A DNA stretch of 64,000 nucleotides, from NCBI RefSeq assembly GCF_901709675.1, contig NC_051094.1, positions 5,607,001-5,671,000 of the forward strand, given 5' to 3'. Positions 38,832 to 51,078 of this stretch are shown one piece after another. How positions within the stretch are numbered: position 1 is the first letter of the stretch; every line of letters starts with the position of its first letter. Made by a program: the position numbers and the translations under genes. The stretch comes from Syngnathus acus (Eukaryota > Chordata > Actinopteri > Syngnathiformes > Syngnathidae). The notes beneath the pieces were generated by a model. That model was not told the DNA's origin, did no database searches, and worked only from the letters and a program-made list of their open reading frames with translations.

Positions 38832-39596
38832 GCTGGGGGTGGTGGTTTTTTTTCCACAATATTGAGCAATCTCAATTGCTAGAAATAGATTGAAAATGTA
38901 AACAATACAATAATTAAATAATAATAATAATACATATTTTAATTTGATTTCCTAAAAACCTAATAGTTTTGGACACGTGAGGATTCCACCTAACGAAGAC
39001 TTTGTGTTTATTCCCCACAAAGATTGAATTAATAAAAAAAAAAAGTTGTTGTACATGTAGGACAAATTTGTTATACCTCATCTGTGTAACATTGTAGTTC
39101 AAGTTATCATTAAAACAAAACACTGTATTTGTTCATTTTTGATACCCAGTATGTCCTTGCTCCAGTGCTTTGTTCTCTTCAAAGGTAGTCTTCTTCACAA
39201 CATGTCGACATAATAATGCTCTTGTGCAAGTGTCTTGAAAGTCATCGATTAGGTCAACAAAACATAAAAATTGCTGTTGACCTCCCTTGAGGGGAAAATG
39301 AGATGATGTGTGAGTGGACAAGATTGAAAGAAGCGCAGTTGGAGGGACGCGTGGGTGGCCGCGCATAATCCCCACACCAGAAGGCGCCGAGCCGACGGGT
39401 TCCAGTCTCGGGGGCGGTTGCCAGGCAACAGCATCCCTCACCAAGAGGGACATGTTATTTCTTTTCTGGGTGCTCAGCTCACCCCAAGTGTTGTCGTGTT
39501 GTTACCGCAGCCGTCGAAGGTTGAGCCACCCGTCCCGTCATGTGGCGGTAAGCTCACCGACACCGCTCCGGCCGAGGCGGGAAGCGACTTGTTGGG

Positions 39597-42500
39597 TTAT
39601 ACGAGTTCGTCCAGAAGGGTGCCGATGCTGTGGTGCTCAGGGGGGCCGGCGATGGGCTTGTTGCACATGGGGCAGACGCAGCGTACCTCCAACCACTTGA
39701 CAAGACACCTGTGTGTAAAACAACCGGTGAGCCTTAAAACCCGTCAGTTCATCCAAGAAGTGGTTCTCGGAGAAGCCGACAAAAATGAAAGGATTCATTG
39801 ATTGATTCATTTATACAAAAGCAACCAAGTTGCTCAAAATGATGTCATCATTACTTGTGGAAACTTCCCCCGACAAAAGACACAATGGGAGTGGACGGCG
39901 AGACTGTTTTTAGCCGTTAGCGGCGGAAGTTACCGAAATCCTAAAGCAGCACAACTGAGCTTCTTTGATGAGCTTTTTCTAAAAATAGATTTGCATAACA
40001 ATGGAGGTAAATGAAAATTTGTTTCATGGGTGATTTCCTGCTTATAACAAAGACGGGTGTGACATAACAACCACAAAAAAAAACACACACACACACACAC
40101 ACACAGTCTGTACTTGTGTACTCACTTTCGATGGAAAGCATGTTGGCATGGCAACACTCCCAGCTCGTCTTTCACTTTAAAGTCCTCCAGACACACCGCA
40201 CACGTCTGCTGTTTGAATGACAGACAGCACACTCAGCACGCTCCAACCCATTTACATCTACGGCCATTTCATTCTTACCCCGTGCACGTTCAACTTCTTT
40301 GGATCTCCTTTCAAAACAACCTGTAGAGTCACACGAGACATTCATTAAACATACTTCAATGACAGTCAATGGAAAAGACAAACTGTTGAGTCTACCTCTC
40401 TGTATCCAAAGCGCTCACTCTGGGCCTGATGTCGAAGTTTGCTATTGGAGAAAAGGTGAATTGAATCCATGGAATCCAAACGCCACCCCACAAAAAAGAA
40501 ACAATGGAGAGATGCTTATCAGTGTGCAGGCTGTGTCTGATTAAGCAGCTATTTTTATATTATTGACACACACAGACAGTACACACAAGATTGTGAGACC
40601 AAATGCCGTCTTGTCGAGTGACCGTTTCAAGAAGGGAAATAACAATTATCGGCTGTTTTTGTCATTGGGCTTATTGTTTTGGCTGATTGCTTTTTTTAGC
40701 GAACCTCCATGCGCAACAATGTGAGGATGCAGCTTTCATATGCGTGCGGGGTTCCCATGTCGAGAGGCCCATGAGAAGTGGGTTAAGCGTGGAAGGGGGC
40801 ATGATGGACATTTCTACAGCTATTGTGTGCGAGAATTCAAATTGGAAATGTCCTCAGTTCTTATTGGATAAAAACACGTGTGTGTGTGTGTGGGTAAGAC
40901 TTGTATTTTTTGGTCCTGGCTTTCCCACCACGTAGCACGCATGAAATTGGGAAGGAGGGATAACGGGAAAGCTACCCCCTACCCGACCGACAAAGACCGG
41001 CATTCATCACATGAATCAGTCGCTCTATAAATGAAGCTTTCGCTCGCACTCCTTGCCTGCTCCACCAGCAGCATGTTAATATACGCACCGGAAGTGACTC
41101 ACCGCTGATGACTCACGACGAAGTGATCAAACAAGGTTTTTAGGAGGGAGCTACTTGAGAAACAATTGAGGGGTCGCTATGGCTTTTAATAGCTTTACTT
41201 GTGACAAGTGTAGCTGATGGTGAAGGACATGATTTTATTTCCATCCATCCATCCATCCATCCATCCATCCATCCATCCATCCATCCATCCATCCATCCAT
41301 CCATCCATCCATCCATCCATCCATCCATCCATCCATCCATCCATCCATCTGTATTTGTGATGTTTTCCCTGACCCTGACGCGACCTTCCATTTGTGCATT
41401 GTGTGAATTAAATGGATTATGTTTCCTTCGCCATATTCGGATACCCAGTAGCCTTAAGGAAATGTTCTGTGTGTGTGTGTGTGTGTGTGTGTGTATGAAC
41501 TACCTCCGCTTTATTTATTTTCTGCATTTTCCCCTCAGTTATGTCAACATTGCACAGGGTGACAGTTCTGCGGGAGGCTTCATGTTGCCCCCCCCCCCCC
41601 CCCCGATCTTTCCTTCTTCAAAGAGTTAACAAAACTGTAAAACGTTCAACCAGGTGTCCTCACCTGATGAAGTAACAGCAGAAGATGAGGCTGAGGATGA
41701 AGACGAAGATGCCTGTGCCGAAGATGACCATGTAGATGTTGAGCGGCAGGTCCTGGAAGGTGATGGGTGGCATGGCGCACGATTTGTTGGAATAATCCAG
41801 AACCAGACCACAGAAGCAGCCTATGTGAGGACAGAGAGACCCCTAACAGAGTTCAAATCACATCGACATAATAATTACACCTAATTGGGTGAAGATACAG
41901 AGCCACACCACTGTTATCATCCCAAAGCCTAAAGGTAAGCAGAGCTGCATTGAGTTTTGTTGAATGCACAAATTGACATTAGTAATCATCTCTGTGTACG
42001 CCTTGTCCCACACAACAGCCCTTCAGACTGAACATATCATTGTTTCCAAGTCTTGAACTCCGCCACAAACAGATGGTGTTTCCATTGCAAGTGCCCTCCT
42101 TTGTCTCATCACGCTTTACTTTGATGCTCAATTCCTGTGTGCTCTTTGCTCAAGCAACAAAAGAGAATGTCGCCGTATCGCCAAGGTTACAGGAAGAGAA
42201 CTGCGGGAGGAGGGGAGGGGTTGAGGACGATGTCTGTTGACAAGCAAGCGGCAAAACGAGGCATTCGTAGCTGGCCTTGTGTTACAAAAGTGATATGTTT
42301 GAACATCTAAGCCTGTTCAAAATAATTGCTGATTTCCTGACAGAGGCACAAAAGACAGAAGCACGCCTGCCGTTTGCAAAGACTGTCAAAATGTCACAGC
42401 GGGGCTTTGTCCATACAGTTGAGAGACATGCATGGGCCAATGATTAGATGGATGAATACATGAATGCACGAGTGTACACAAGGGTTGGAATACTGAAAGA

Positions 42501-44581
42501 AATAGTGTGAATGATGGACAGATGTGGAGGAATGGAGAAATTACAGACAGGCAGAATGTGGAGAACAGTAGCGGACTTTGAAGGAAAACCTGATTTACAC
42601 ATTTCGAGCAAGAAAGGTAAGACAAAGGAAGGTGGATGGATGGATGGTAGTTCTCACAGAGATCATTGAAATAATGAACAATAGTGGGCCCAAAAGCCTA
42701 CCCTGGGGCACACCTTTTGAGACACAAAGATAAGAAGAAGACGTGAATGATGGATGCATGAACCGGATAGATGGGATGAAGATAAATGCCAAAAGCAGAA
42801 TGAACAATGATGAAAAGGAGAGAGGATAGATGAATGGACAGCGACCTTTTCATTCCTGAGGTATTGTTTTCTTTGTACTCTGTTTTCATATTGATCATGG
42901 TCTCATTCACCCCCCCCTCACAACAAAAATAACATTCCATGTGGCATTTGACTCCCTCCTCTCCGCCAAAATTGAAGCCCCGAGGGGATCGATAGCGACG
43001 CCTCTGCACTCCATTCTGTCTGAACGAGCTATTAATCAGCACTCGTCAGCGTCCTGCTGCCGACTTCCGCCGCAAGAAACAACTTCATTACCCGACGCGA
43101 GGATGCGATCACCCTTGGCGACGGCGTGCACACATGCAAATAAATGAACAGACGTGCTGATGACACCTGCGAGCCGACGACAGACGCACTCAGTAAATCT
43201 GGGTCAAGCGTACTGCACGTTCTAACCTTATCGCTGCTGTCTACACGCATGAGTGCACGCATGTTCTTCATCCACGTTTGCGTGCACGGGGAGCTATGAA
43301 TGTTAAATGGGTCATTTTCATGGTTGATGTGGAAATGACTAGGAATTAAGAGTAATGTAACAGGACAACTCTTTTCGGCCTACGTCGACATCCGTCCAAC
43401 TGTAGGAGTTTGCCGTTTTAAAACTAGCAAGATTTGAATGTAGCCTCAATTCAATTCGCTAAATGGGCAAAGTAAAGGTGAAGAACCCAATCCTGAAAAA
43501 GCTACTAAGCTTTTTTTGCCCTGGTGGTTTTACTGACCTATATATGGACAACACTAGGGGCGTGGCTATAGGGATAACATTAGCAAAAAGAATGATCCAA
43601 TAGTCATTTTTGCATGCTAGACATATTACGGTGGGAAAGCCCCCGTGTGATTACGGATCTCCTCAAACAGCTCCTGGCGGGGTTTTGTCCTATTTTACAC
43701 ACAAAACTGCTGGGGTGAGCACCAAAGACAGCATCAAATATTCAACAGTTCGCTTGGGGAGGAGGAGGAGGATTGTCAAAGGCTGCTTTGCTTGCTACAA
43801 CAAAGTAGGTTGAACCCAAAGCATCGTGACATAAGATTTTGTTGACACAACATTTGATATTTAATACAGAGCCACTGTGAAGTGAATGTACACGAATAAA
43901 CGTGTCTTGTGATCCTAATAATCCTCACATTGCTGTTTGCGGTCATTGGCTTGTCAATGCTTTTCATACTTAATACAGAGTGGTGATTTTCTTTGTGAGC
44001 TTAATGAATCTATCCAGTTGGTGCTCATTTTGGTGAAGGTGAGCAGTAGCCCTTGTCAGCAGGCTTTGGGGTGAGAGGTAGGTTGCATCCTATTACATAG
44101 CACAAATTGACAAACAGCCATTCACACATATTAACACCTCAACTTAGCATGGCTGGGTTTTTTTTTTGGAAGATGCAAGCAGCTTGGTTCATAGAACCTA
44201 AAAAATGCGAGGCAGTTATCCTGGTATATAAGTGTGCCACATTTCTTGTTTTATAAAACCACAAGTGATCATGGATCAATAAGACCCCCCCCCCCCCCTG
44301 CAGGATGTCATTCTTTTGCCACTTTAAAAACAGGAGGGGACTTGAGCAACACAAAGGGACGAATTGTTCGTGTCCAAACAGCAGCAAGACTGCTGCGCCC
44401 AAAATGAAGCAAGCTGATTCATGTGGTTGTTATTCAGCATCATCTTATCATCATCATTTCACGGCAAGAACACAATTATGAAAACAATGAACACATTGTC
44501 TGCATGGCTTTTCAGCTCTTTTTTTGTTTTGAAGCTGCACTACATTTGATGCTTACCGTTGCACCACTGGGAGGGGTGCAT
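39597..44581 (-). CDS. rnf122: Membrane RING finger E3 ligase RNF122, complete
   Basis: Small single-pass E3 ubiquitin ligase of ER/Golgi membranes. Six exons on the minus strand: 44581-44557, 41820-41664, 40441-40396, 40320-40279, 40205-40126, 39708-39597; 462 nt, 153 aa (human 155). The N-terminus [14 protein letters not shown] matches RNF122 rather than RNF24. Then come [19 protein letters not shown] and a transmembrane helix ending in IFCCYFI. The C3H2C3 RING reads [34 protein letters not shown]. The tail ends GTLLDELV. All junctions are in frame. Intron 1 (41821-44556) and intron 2 (40442-41663) are long compared with neighbours and carry most of the repeats. Confidence 0.96.
41239..41350. 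repeat. (TCCA)n microsatellite, about 110 bp
   Basis: Nearly perfect CCAT tetranucleotide array in rnf122 intron 2, the second long TCCA array in the window. It reads as UGGA in the rnf122 pre-mRNA. Confidence 0.95.
41588..41604. repeat. 17-base poly(C) run
   Basis: Homopolymer in rnf122 intron 2, 59 bases 3' (in RNA sense) of the exon 2 end, so it reads as a G run in the transcript. A 13-base C run at 44285-44297 lies in intron 1. Length may be imprecise in the assembly. Confidence 0.8.
42640..42725 (-). mobile_element. LINE reverse-transcriptase fragment in rnf122 intron 1
   Basis: On the minus strand a short frame reads [19 protein letters not shown], matching the LINE RT block S.GVPQGS.LGPLLF.IY.ND. 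Upstream and downstream blocks are not recognisable, so this is a short decayed piece. It is in the sense orientation of rnf122. Confidence 0.65.
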
Positions 44582-45344
44582 CAATGCATCGATGGTCGGG
44601 GGGGAGGTCTCTCTCTTGGAACGTCCGACTGCTGTTTCAAACAAGCGGATGACAGACCTCAACAAAGTGCCCGGCAGTTAAGATGAGGTCATCCAACAAA
44701 GTCAAGAGCAGATGAAGACAAGCGCGCACGATCCAAGCTGCATCGTCCTCTGCTTCGTCCACGCTTGACCACTCCGCAAAGCGCGAGGAGGGTGGGGGGC
44801 GTCAAGTTAGTCGTCCAGGGTCTATTCGTCACGCTAATTCCTCATACGGACGGAGAGACCATCAGCATCTGTGGGGGAGACTGGAACACTGTCTCAATTT
44901 TTTTTTTTCAGCCTCCGCCCTCTGCCTCCCCCTCTCTCCCCCGCGGGGACAGTGACGTGCATGGGGACCAATGTGCGTGCACGTCGTCTGCACTCACGAA
45001 GTGTTTCCCGACATCCGAGGTCGTCCTGTGACTTCCTCTTTTACTCGAAATTGGACAAATACTCCAATCAACTTATATCGTGTATCATCGCTTCTCAAGG
45101 GGTTAAGAATCAGATGTGCACCCTCCGCCCCATTTAAAAAAAATATTACCTCTAAATTAGATTTGAAAAACAAACAACTTCAAATATATAATATACAATT
45201 CGTTTCAAGGAATACCTGCAATGTTAAATTATTCGATTCAGGTTCTTTTTGACCCACTAAGGGTTAAGAAGAAAAAAAAAAAAATCAAACTAATGTGAGT
45301 GCCCATGCCTTGCGAAATTCAACCTTTTTAATGACAGAGAAATT
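44582..45344. other. Spacer between rnf122 5' end and ggh 3' end
   Basis: Should contain the rnf122 5' UTR and promoter. 44690-45010 has CpGs and G+C-rich blocks (CCCCGCGGGGAC near 44940) consistent with a TATA-less promoter. The ggh 3' end approaches from the right. No protein-like frame was found. Confidence 0.45.
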
Positions 45345-47829
45345 TCAGAAGAAATAGATCTGCTCATAACCGCTGAAGTTTCCCGCAAAAACGGGCGTGT
45401 AGCTGTAAATCAGCTTCAAGGCCTCCTCCTTAGGGTCATCAAACTTATGTAAACTTCTCCTCCCTGCAAAAAAAAAGCAGAAATGAGATAAATGTGATTC
45501 TTCTATTACTAAAAGCTTGCACATGATAGAACACTACAATAAATACTTGAAGACCAATCGTCAATCAGCGTGAATATGCATGCGAATGATTGTTAGTCTA
45601 GACGTGCCCTGGCGGGTCAGTCGGCTGGCATAAGCTCCAATTCCCCCTAATGAGGACAAGCGCTACAGAAAATGGATGGTTAGACGAAGCAAGTGAAACT
45701 AGTTCCAAAACGAGGTCTAAAGCCGACCTGCGATTATTGCTTGTTTGATCTCATTAGGAGGCTGACCTTCATTGACAAAAAACTGGGCCAGGAGTGACGA
45801 CAGCTGGACGGCGTGAGGAGAGTGGGGAAAGCTCAGTGTGTGGTCCCACTGAAAACGGTTCACCTCTGGATGCCACTGCACCCCGTAGAAGGGAAATTGC
45901 TTGCCTACAATTACAATATATAAACGTTGTTTACTTCACATTCACCAATTGGACAAAATTATCGGAACACCAACACTGTCTCCAAGGTGCATCTGGGTAA
46001 GATGATTGGTTTTTCACAAACCTTCGATGGTCGAGATGAAGTTGACGCCATTTTCACCAAAATTTGTAGAGACCAAGGAGAAGAAATCCATCAAATCTTT
46101 GTTTTGCTTGAAGGCCTGGGTACAACATACTATATTAATGACAGTTGTTAAGTTAAACAAAATAAGTGGAAGAGTGTTTTGTTTTTAACAGCTATGATTC
46201 CTCCTACTCATTTTCGAGCATCCATTGTTTTTTTTTTCGTTTTTTTTCAATTTGTTGGTTTTTTGTTTGTTTGTTTCATGGACTTAGATATGACACTTTA
46301 AAGTGTTATTTGTTTTATTTATTTTTTCCCTATTTTCATGTTTTAAATATGTTCGAAATTAAGATATATCAATAAAAAAACAGCTACTTTTACTGCAAGT
46401 CCATAATGATGAAAATGACCAGTGAGAGGTTCTCTTTGCAAAGCTTTCATCAGCTCCTTGGGGAAGCCATCAAACATGCGACTGGAGAAGGCCGCTGTAA
46501 GAAAGGAATAAAAGACAAATTAATGAACCCAACACTCGAGCCGGACCTCAAATTTGATCCTCGTACCATATACTGATGCACTATATGAGGCGATCAGACA
46601 AAACAAACCTTGTGTTAAGTTGAGAGGCAGTGCCACATTCACAGCTGTGGCTCTGGTCAGCAGGTTGTGGCCAGACACCAGGACTGTGAGAAGCTGCATG
46701 CCCAAGCACGTACCCCACACTGGGAAGTAATCTCCTGCCTCATTGGCCTGTTATGTCCACATAACATACATAAGGAAAAGTAGAGCAGGCCAGACTCCGA
46801 AATGTACTCAAGCATTGAACGTGGTCACGTTTTAGGTGGGTAACGATGAAAGTAAAGCTCACAGTAGGCTACAAACCTTGAGAGCGAGTTGATAAAAAAT
46901 CTTTGACACCCTTGCAAAGTCAGACGTCTCAAGATCGGAGGCGCCGCCGATGAGAAGGAGACTGAAACACAAATCACGAGTCAGAGCGGGATGCGTCAGT
47001 TGACTGGTGATGCGATTAACGTTTGCTTACCCGTTTATCCTGCTAAAGATGTTTTCATACTGTGCGGTGGTGAGCGTCAGTCTGTGAGGGTGAAGATGAA
47101 AATAAACACCAAATGGAAGATTTCAAATATGTTTTGAATGTGTTCTCAACTGACTTGATGGGCATCACTCTGCTGCCAGCAGACTCAATGTACTTGACAT
47201 AGGAAGCGGGTATGTATGTGCTCCCGTATTGTTTCATCGCTGCATCTGAAACAATCTGAGTCAAAATACCTGCAAGGAAACAAAAGAAACAACAAAAATC
47301 AACTGTGGTATAGTATGTTAGTGGCTGGAAATATTTTTCCTCACATTATAAAGACTTCCAAATACGATGTGTAAGATGTGTGTCTGTTTTCAATTTGATG
47401 GGGTTTTTTTCTGGTTTTTTTTTTTTTAAGATTTTGAATTTCAAGTTAAATTACAACTTGAAATGCTTCAATTTTTGGATTTAAATTCACTTTATTAATG
47501 TGTCGGAATTTTCAATGAGATTTTTTAAAATCCACTTTTTTTTACATTTTGAGGTTTTTGCATTTAAAAGCAGTTTCATTATTAGACTTGCCCATCTTTT
47601 ACTACACACATGAAATGTGAATATTTAATCACATTAATTTTCCAACCAAATCAATAACAACTATCTCCTCTATCTAACTCGTACCGTGCAGTCACCACTT
47701 GCTGTTCTTGTACTTACCAATGACGGGTCTGTCATTCACAATGTTCTGGTTGCGTCCAATCAGCTTGGCCTCGTGAGAACAAAAGTATCCCCAAACAAAA
47801 AGAACACCAAGAAAAGAGCACAATCGCAT
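45345..47829 (-). CDS. ggh: Gamma-glutamyl hydrolase, complete
   Basis: Lysosomal/secreted peptidase (class I glutamine amidotransferase fold) that trims poly-gamma-glutamate from folates. Nine exons on the minus strand: 47829-47718, 47269-47155, 47081-47031, 46961-46877, 46747-46609, 46494-46388, 46115-46022, 45904-45767, 45463-45345; 960 nt, 319 aa (human 318). [19 protein letters not shown] is a signal peptide. RPVIGILTQ opens the mature enzyme. The catalytic Cys is in VWGTCLGMQ and the catalytic His in YGVQWHPE. The C-terminus has the [20 protein letters not shown] block typical of the family. Several N-x-S/T sites are visible (NLT, NFS). All junctions are in frame. Confidence 0.96.
45606..45680. 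repeat. Fish interspersed repeat tail (GACAAGCGCTACAGAAAATGG)
   Basis: ATAAGCTCCAATTCCCCCTA then TGAGGACAAGCGCTACAGAA and AATGGATGG, the same family as at 6176-6247. It lies in the last ggh intron. Confidence 0.6.
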
Positions 47830-48363
47830 TGTAAAGCCTGAACTTGGATTCAATTCAAATGAATCAAAAGTCTTTCAGCAAATTAGCACTGGTAGAGGTC
47901 TAAAAGTTCTGCCGACGTTCTGTTGAATGAGGAAGTCAAATGTGACTAATCACGTGCACATGTACACAAATAAGTGTGGACTCTTTAGGAGGAAGGACAC
48001 GTGCTTGTAGTAGGACATAGTGTGTAAAAACACACCAGAGATGATTTTTGTGCAACGTGGACAAAAGTGGACAAAAACTGAATTTTGTATTGACCATTTA
48101 TTATTCATAAGATACTGCATTATAATAAGCTGTTGGATCTATTGCGAGGATAAAGAATATATGCCTGTGAATATTGTAACATTTTACATGTGATAGTGTG
48201 CTATTTGTGTTCAAATGTCGATCGTTTAAAGTGTTGTGAACCTGCACCTATCAATTCTAATGGTTTTAACTTTTAACCATCTATAAATGTAAACATGTTG
48301 CCACATAATGCATTAGTCTTTTTGGTAGACATGTGACTGAGGTCTTCCAACTCATTAAGGATT
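47830..48363. other. Spacer between ggh 5' end and nmrk1 3' end
   Basis: Only 534 bases, AT-rich. Must contain the ggh promoter and the nmrk1 3' UTR. There is no CpG-rich core; CACGTGC occurs at 47953 and 47999 on either strand reading (E-box type), which is suggestive only. Confidence 0.4.
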
Positions 48364-50045
48364 TCAATCCTTCTCTGGAAATAAAAAGTAAAAAAAAAAA
48401 CGGAATTATGTTTGTATATATATGTATGCAATTTAGAGACAACTTACCTCTTTGCATATTTATTTCCTTACTAATATCTTGATACACAACAGCCAGCAGT
48501 TCCTCTTTTGACTTCAATCCATCCAAAAATACTGCAAGTGGAGTGAGAATGTTTTCAATATATAGGACCCCCCCTCAAAAAAAACCCATCACTAGTTAAA
48601 ACAGCCATGTCCTCGTCATTCCGTCGGAGACCCACCGATACCCGTTGCCGTGCTCTCCATCTCCTGGCGGTTCTTCAAGTACATAGGCCATACGTGTCCA
48701 TCAAAGTAGCCTGGCGGGTCAGGTGGCTTGTATACCCTCAAACTGTTCATTCCACACAAGCAATGCCTGTATGTTTATATATGCAACATATAAAACAAAA
48801 GAATAATACGAAAAAAGCATTTACCTCCGTCTCTCCTTGCAGATGTCATACGGTATTTCCAGGAAGTATCTTTTGTTCAACAGCTCATTCAAAGGTCTGC
48901 AAAAAAAGATTTACCATTCTTTATTTATTATACAATACGTTGTTCTATAATGGGAGCCCAATGGCAAAATTCATAACAATTGGAGCATAAATACTACAGC
49001 TAAAAAAAAAAAAAAAAACTATTACATTAATTAGATTTAGAGAGGTCAAATTAAGTTCCACTTGTAGCACACATTATGTTGTTCCTGAAATTACACCTGA
49101 AAAACAAATATCCCTGATATTTTGTGATAATCGCTGCCTTTGCTAACCTGTGATTGAATATCAGGAAACCTTCCACAATCAGCACAAACACGTGATTGGG
49201 TGATGGCATCAACTTCTCCGCGGTCTGATCCACTTTCTTCCAGAAAGCTTGCGGATCTCTTCGCCAGTCGTGCACACAGCTCATCATGTCGTCCATGTTG
49301 AGAGAGTCCAGCGCTAGACGTGTGTTGAAGAGTCAGGTACAAGCAGCTGGTTCAAATTCTTACAGAATATACTTATTCACAATAGATTGTCTTATAAAGT
49401 GATGAGCAACATTTTGGAAAGATGACTATATTTGCTGCATGTGCCATTCTTACTGTCATACTGCTTGAAGCCATTACTATCCACTGACACCACAGAATCA
49501 TCCTGGACGAAAGATTATCAAGTTGGAGAACCCATATTTTTCACAAATTTAAAATATTTGCCTCAGTAGTTCACGGATATTGAAATAATCACTGATAGAA
49601 TTTTGTTCCCCCACCCCGGAATGAGTCTACCTTGAAAAATGAATCCTGTGCAATGATACAGCTGTTGGGTATCTTCTCCTTCAAACTTCTAGAAAGAGTC
49701 GATTTTCCCCCATTGGTCATTCTTAAAGAAAAGAATGATGAGAATATTTTGGGGGTGGAAACCACACCCAGCTAAAAACAGTAGTATACGTCAATTGAAC
49801 TATAATTATTTACACTTATGAGAAATGTATATAACACGCAGGGCATGGTTTCACTCGCTCACGTCACTTGCCTGACTCACATTCTCCATTTTTACATTAC
49901 ACATTTTTCTTTGCTGCAAACGTTGGCATCTTTATTTGGTAAACCAAATGGCAATAAATAAATATATATATATATATGGAGGAAAATGCACGCCAAGAAA
50001 AATGTTGAGTACTTACCCACCCACGCCTACTATTAGTGTCTTCAT
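48364..50045 (-). CDS. nmrk1: Nicotinamide riboside kinase 1, complete
   Basis: Cytosolic kinase that phosphorylates nicotinamide riboside to NMN in NAD salvage. Eight exons on the minus strand: 50045-50017, 49721-49631, 49502-49454, 49313-49148, 48896-48825, 48736-48642, 48531-48448, 48374-48364; 597 nt, 198 aa (human NMRK1 199). The P-loop is GGMTNGGKST; the substrate-binding Asp is in AQDSFF and the conserved Glu in IVEGFLIFN; PPDPPGYFDGHVWPMYLK is the family signature, followed by VFLDGLKSKEELL. An in-frame ATG two codons upstream (50051) could also serve. The last exon is short and its acceptor is a tandem CAGAG; the other AG gives a different, longer tail (stop near 48281). NMRK1 rather than NMRK2 is supported by sequence length and by ostf1 next door, as in human. 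Confidence 0.93.
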
Positions 50046-50051
50046 ATTCAT

Positions 50052-51078
50052 TGCGAAAGTCATTCGGGGGAGGTTAGCAATTGCCTGCTATGCTTACAGG
50101 TAAATAAAAAGCTCGTATCATTGGGGGAAAAAAACAATATGCATGAAATAACGGCGGTAACGCATGCAGCTCTAAACTACATTCAGAATGAACTTGTACT
50201 CATTCATAACTTCCGTCTTCCGACCCTTGCGATTGGCTGGTTTCGGTATGACGTCAGCATAGGTAAACGCGTAAAAAATGTAAATGAATAAACAAATACA
50301 TTCATTATTATGCTCACTAGGGTCACGGGCGTACATAATATAAATGTGAATAAAAATAAAATGAAATAAAAGTGAAATATATAAAATTAAAAAGAACATG
50401 AATCTATGGGAATAAAAAATACTCATTTAAAATTATACACATGCATACATTATTGCAATGTATTACCAGAACAACTACAAACTACCCCCTTTCGGCGTAG
50501 CGTCCTGTTCTTGCTGTCTGCTGTATGCACACTGGCTCGGTTTTGCCCCTCTTATTTATTGGTCTATTATTTATTCATCGCTCATTTTATTTTATTATTA
50601 TTTATTGTTTATGGTTTGTGCCTTCTTGTTTTTGTTTTGTGTCGCCTACTTGTATGTCTCGTCACCGTGGGATGGAGGAAACGGAATTTCGGTTTCTTTG
50701 TGTGTCTTGACATATGAAGGGATTGACAATAAAGCTGACTTTGACTTTGAACAGTTAAATATAAGTGGATGTATGGATTTTATCAAATTATTTTCCAAAA
50801 ACTGATATGCTGAGAACAGTAATAAGAACTGGTTAAGTTATATAAAATCAAGTGAAATGTAAACAAATAAACATTTATTAATTTTAAAAATCAAGCAAAT
50901 CCAACATTTTCATAATTAACGAGACTGTGCGCATGTGCAGAGTAGCACTTCCGCGTAGCCCGAGGCAGCCTCGACTTCCTCAAAGGGAGTGACACCCAAG
51001 TGCTGTCCAACTCAGCGAACTACCCCACTTTATTTCTTTACGGGGCGTTTGATTTGCTTTTGACTTTTACCCGCGCCA
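50052..51078. promoter_or_regulatory. Head-to-head spacer between nmrk1 and ostf1
   Basis: About 1.03 kb separates the start codons. An NRF1-like TGCGCATGTGCA lies at 50928-50939, 140 bases upstream of the ostf1 ATG, followed by GC-rich sequence. The nmrk1 side near 50210-50270 has a TGACGTCA CRE-type core (GTATGACGTCAGCAT, about 50247). A retroelement tail (50480-50757) sits between the two. Confidence 0.5.
50480..50757 (+). mobile_element. Retroelement 3' tail ending in AATAAAGCTGACTTTGAC
   Basis: The blocks CGTCACCGTGGGATGGAGGA, then CGGAATTTCGGTTTCTTTGT and GTCTTGACATATGAAGGGAT, then TTGACAATAAAGCTGACTTT and GACTTTGAAC form a 3' end I recall as highly repeated in percomorph genomes, with the terminal GACTTT units acting as its tail. 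No reverse transcriptase is encoded. It brings an AATAAA in the ostf1 direction. Confidence 0.6.

Larger units (their letters stand above)
36531..39596. other. Spacer between csgalnact1 5' end and rnf122 3' end
   Basis: The left part should contain csgalnact1 5' UTR and promoter; I see no clear CpG-rich core, so an upstream non-coding exon may exist. The middle has two TG microsatellites (about 37277-37303 and 37420-37442), a CTCF-like motif (38016), a TTCATTAGGTACAC repeat copy (38423) and the (TA)n tract. The right part is likely rnf122 3' UTR. No protein-like frame was found. Confidence 0.5.

Noticed and set aside
50458-50805. 115-codon hydrophobic open frame with apparent membrane segments
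   Set aside because: It lies on a T-rich repetitive 3' tail of a retroelement; hydrophobicity comes from TTT/ATT codons.
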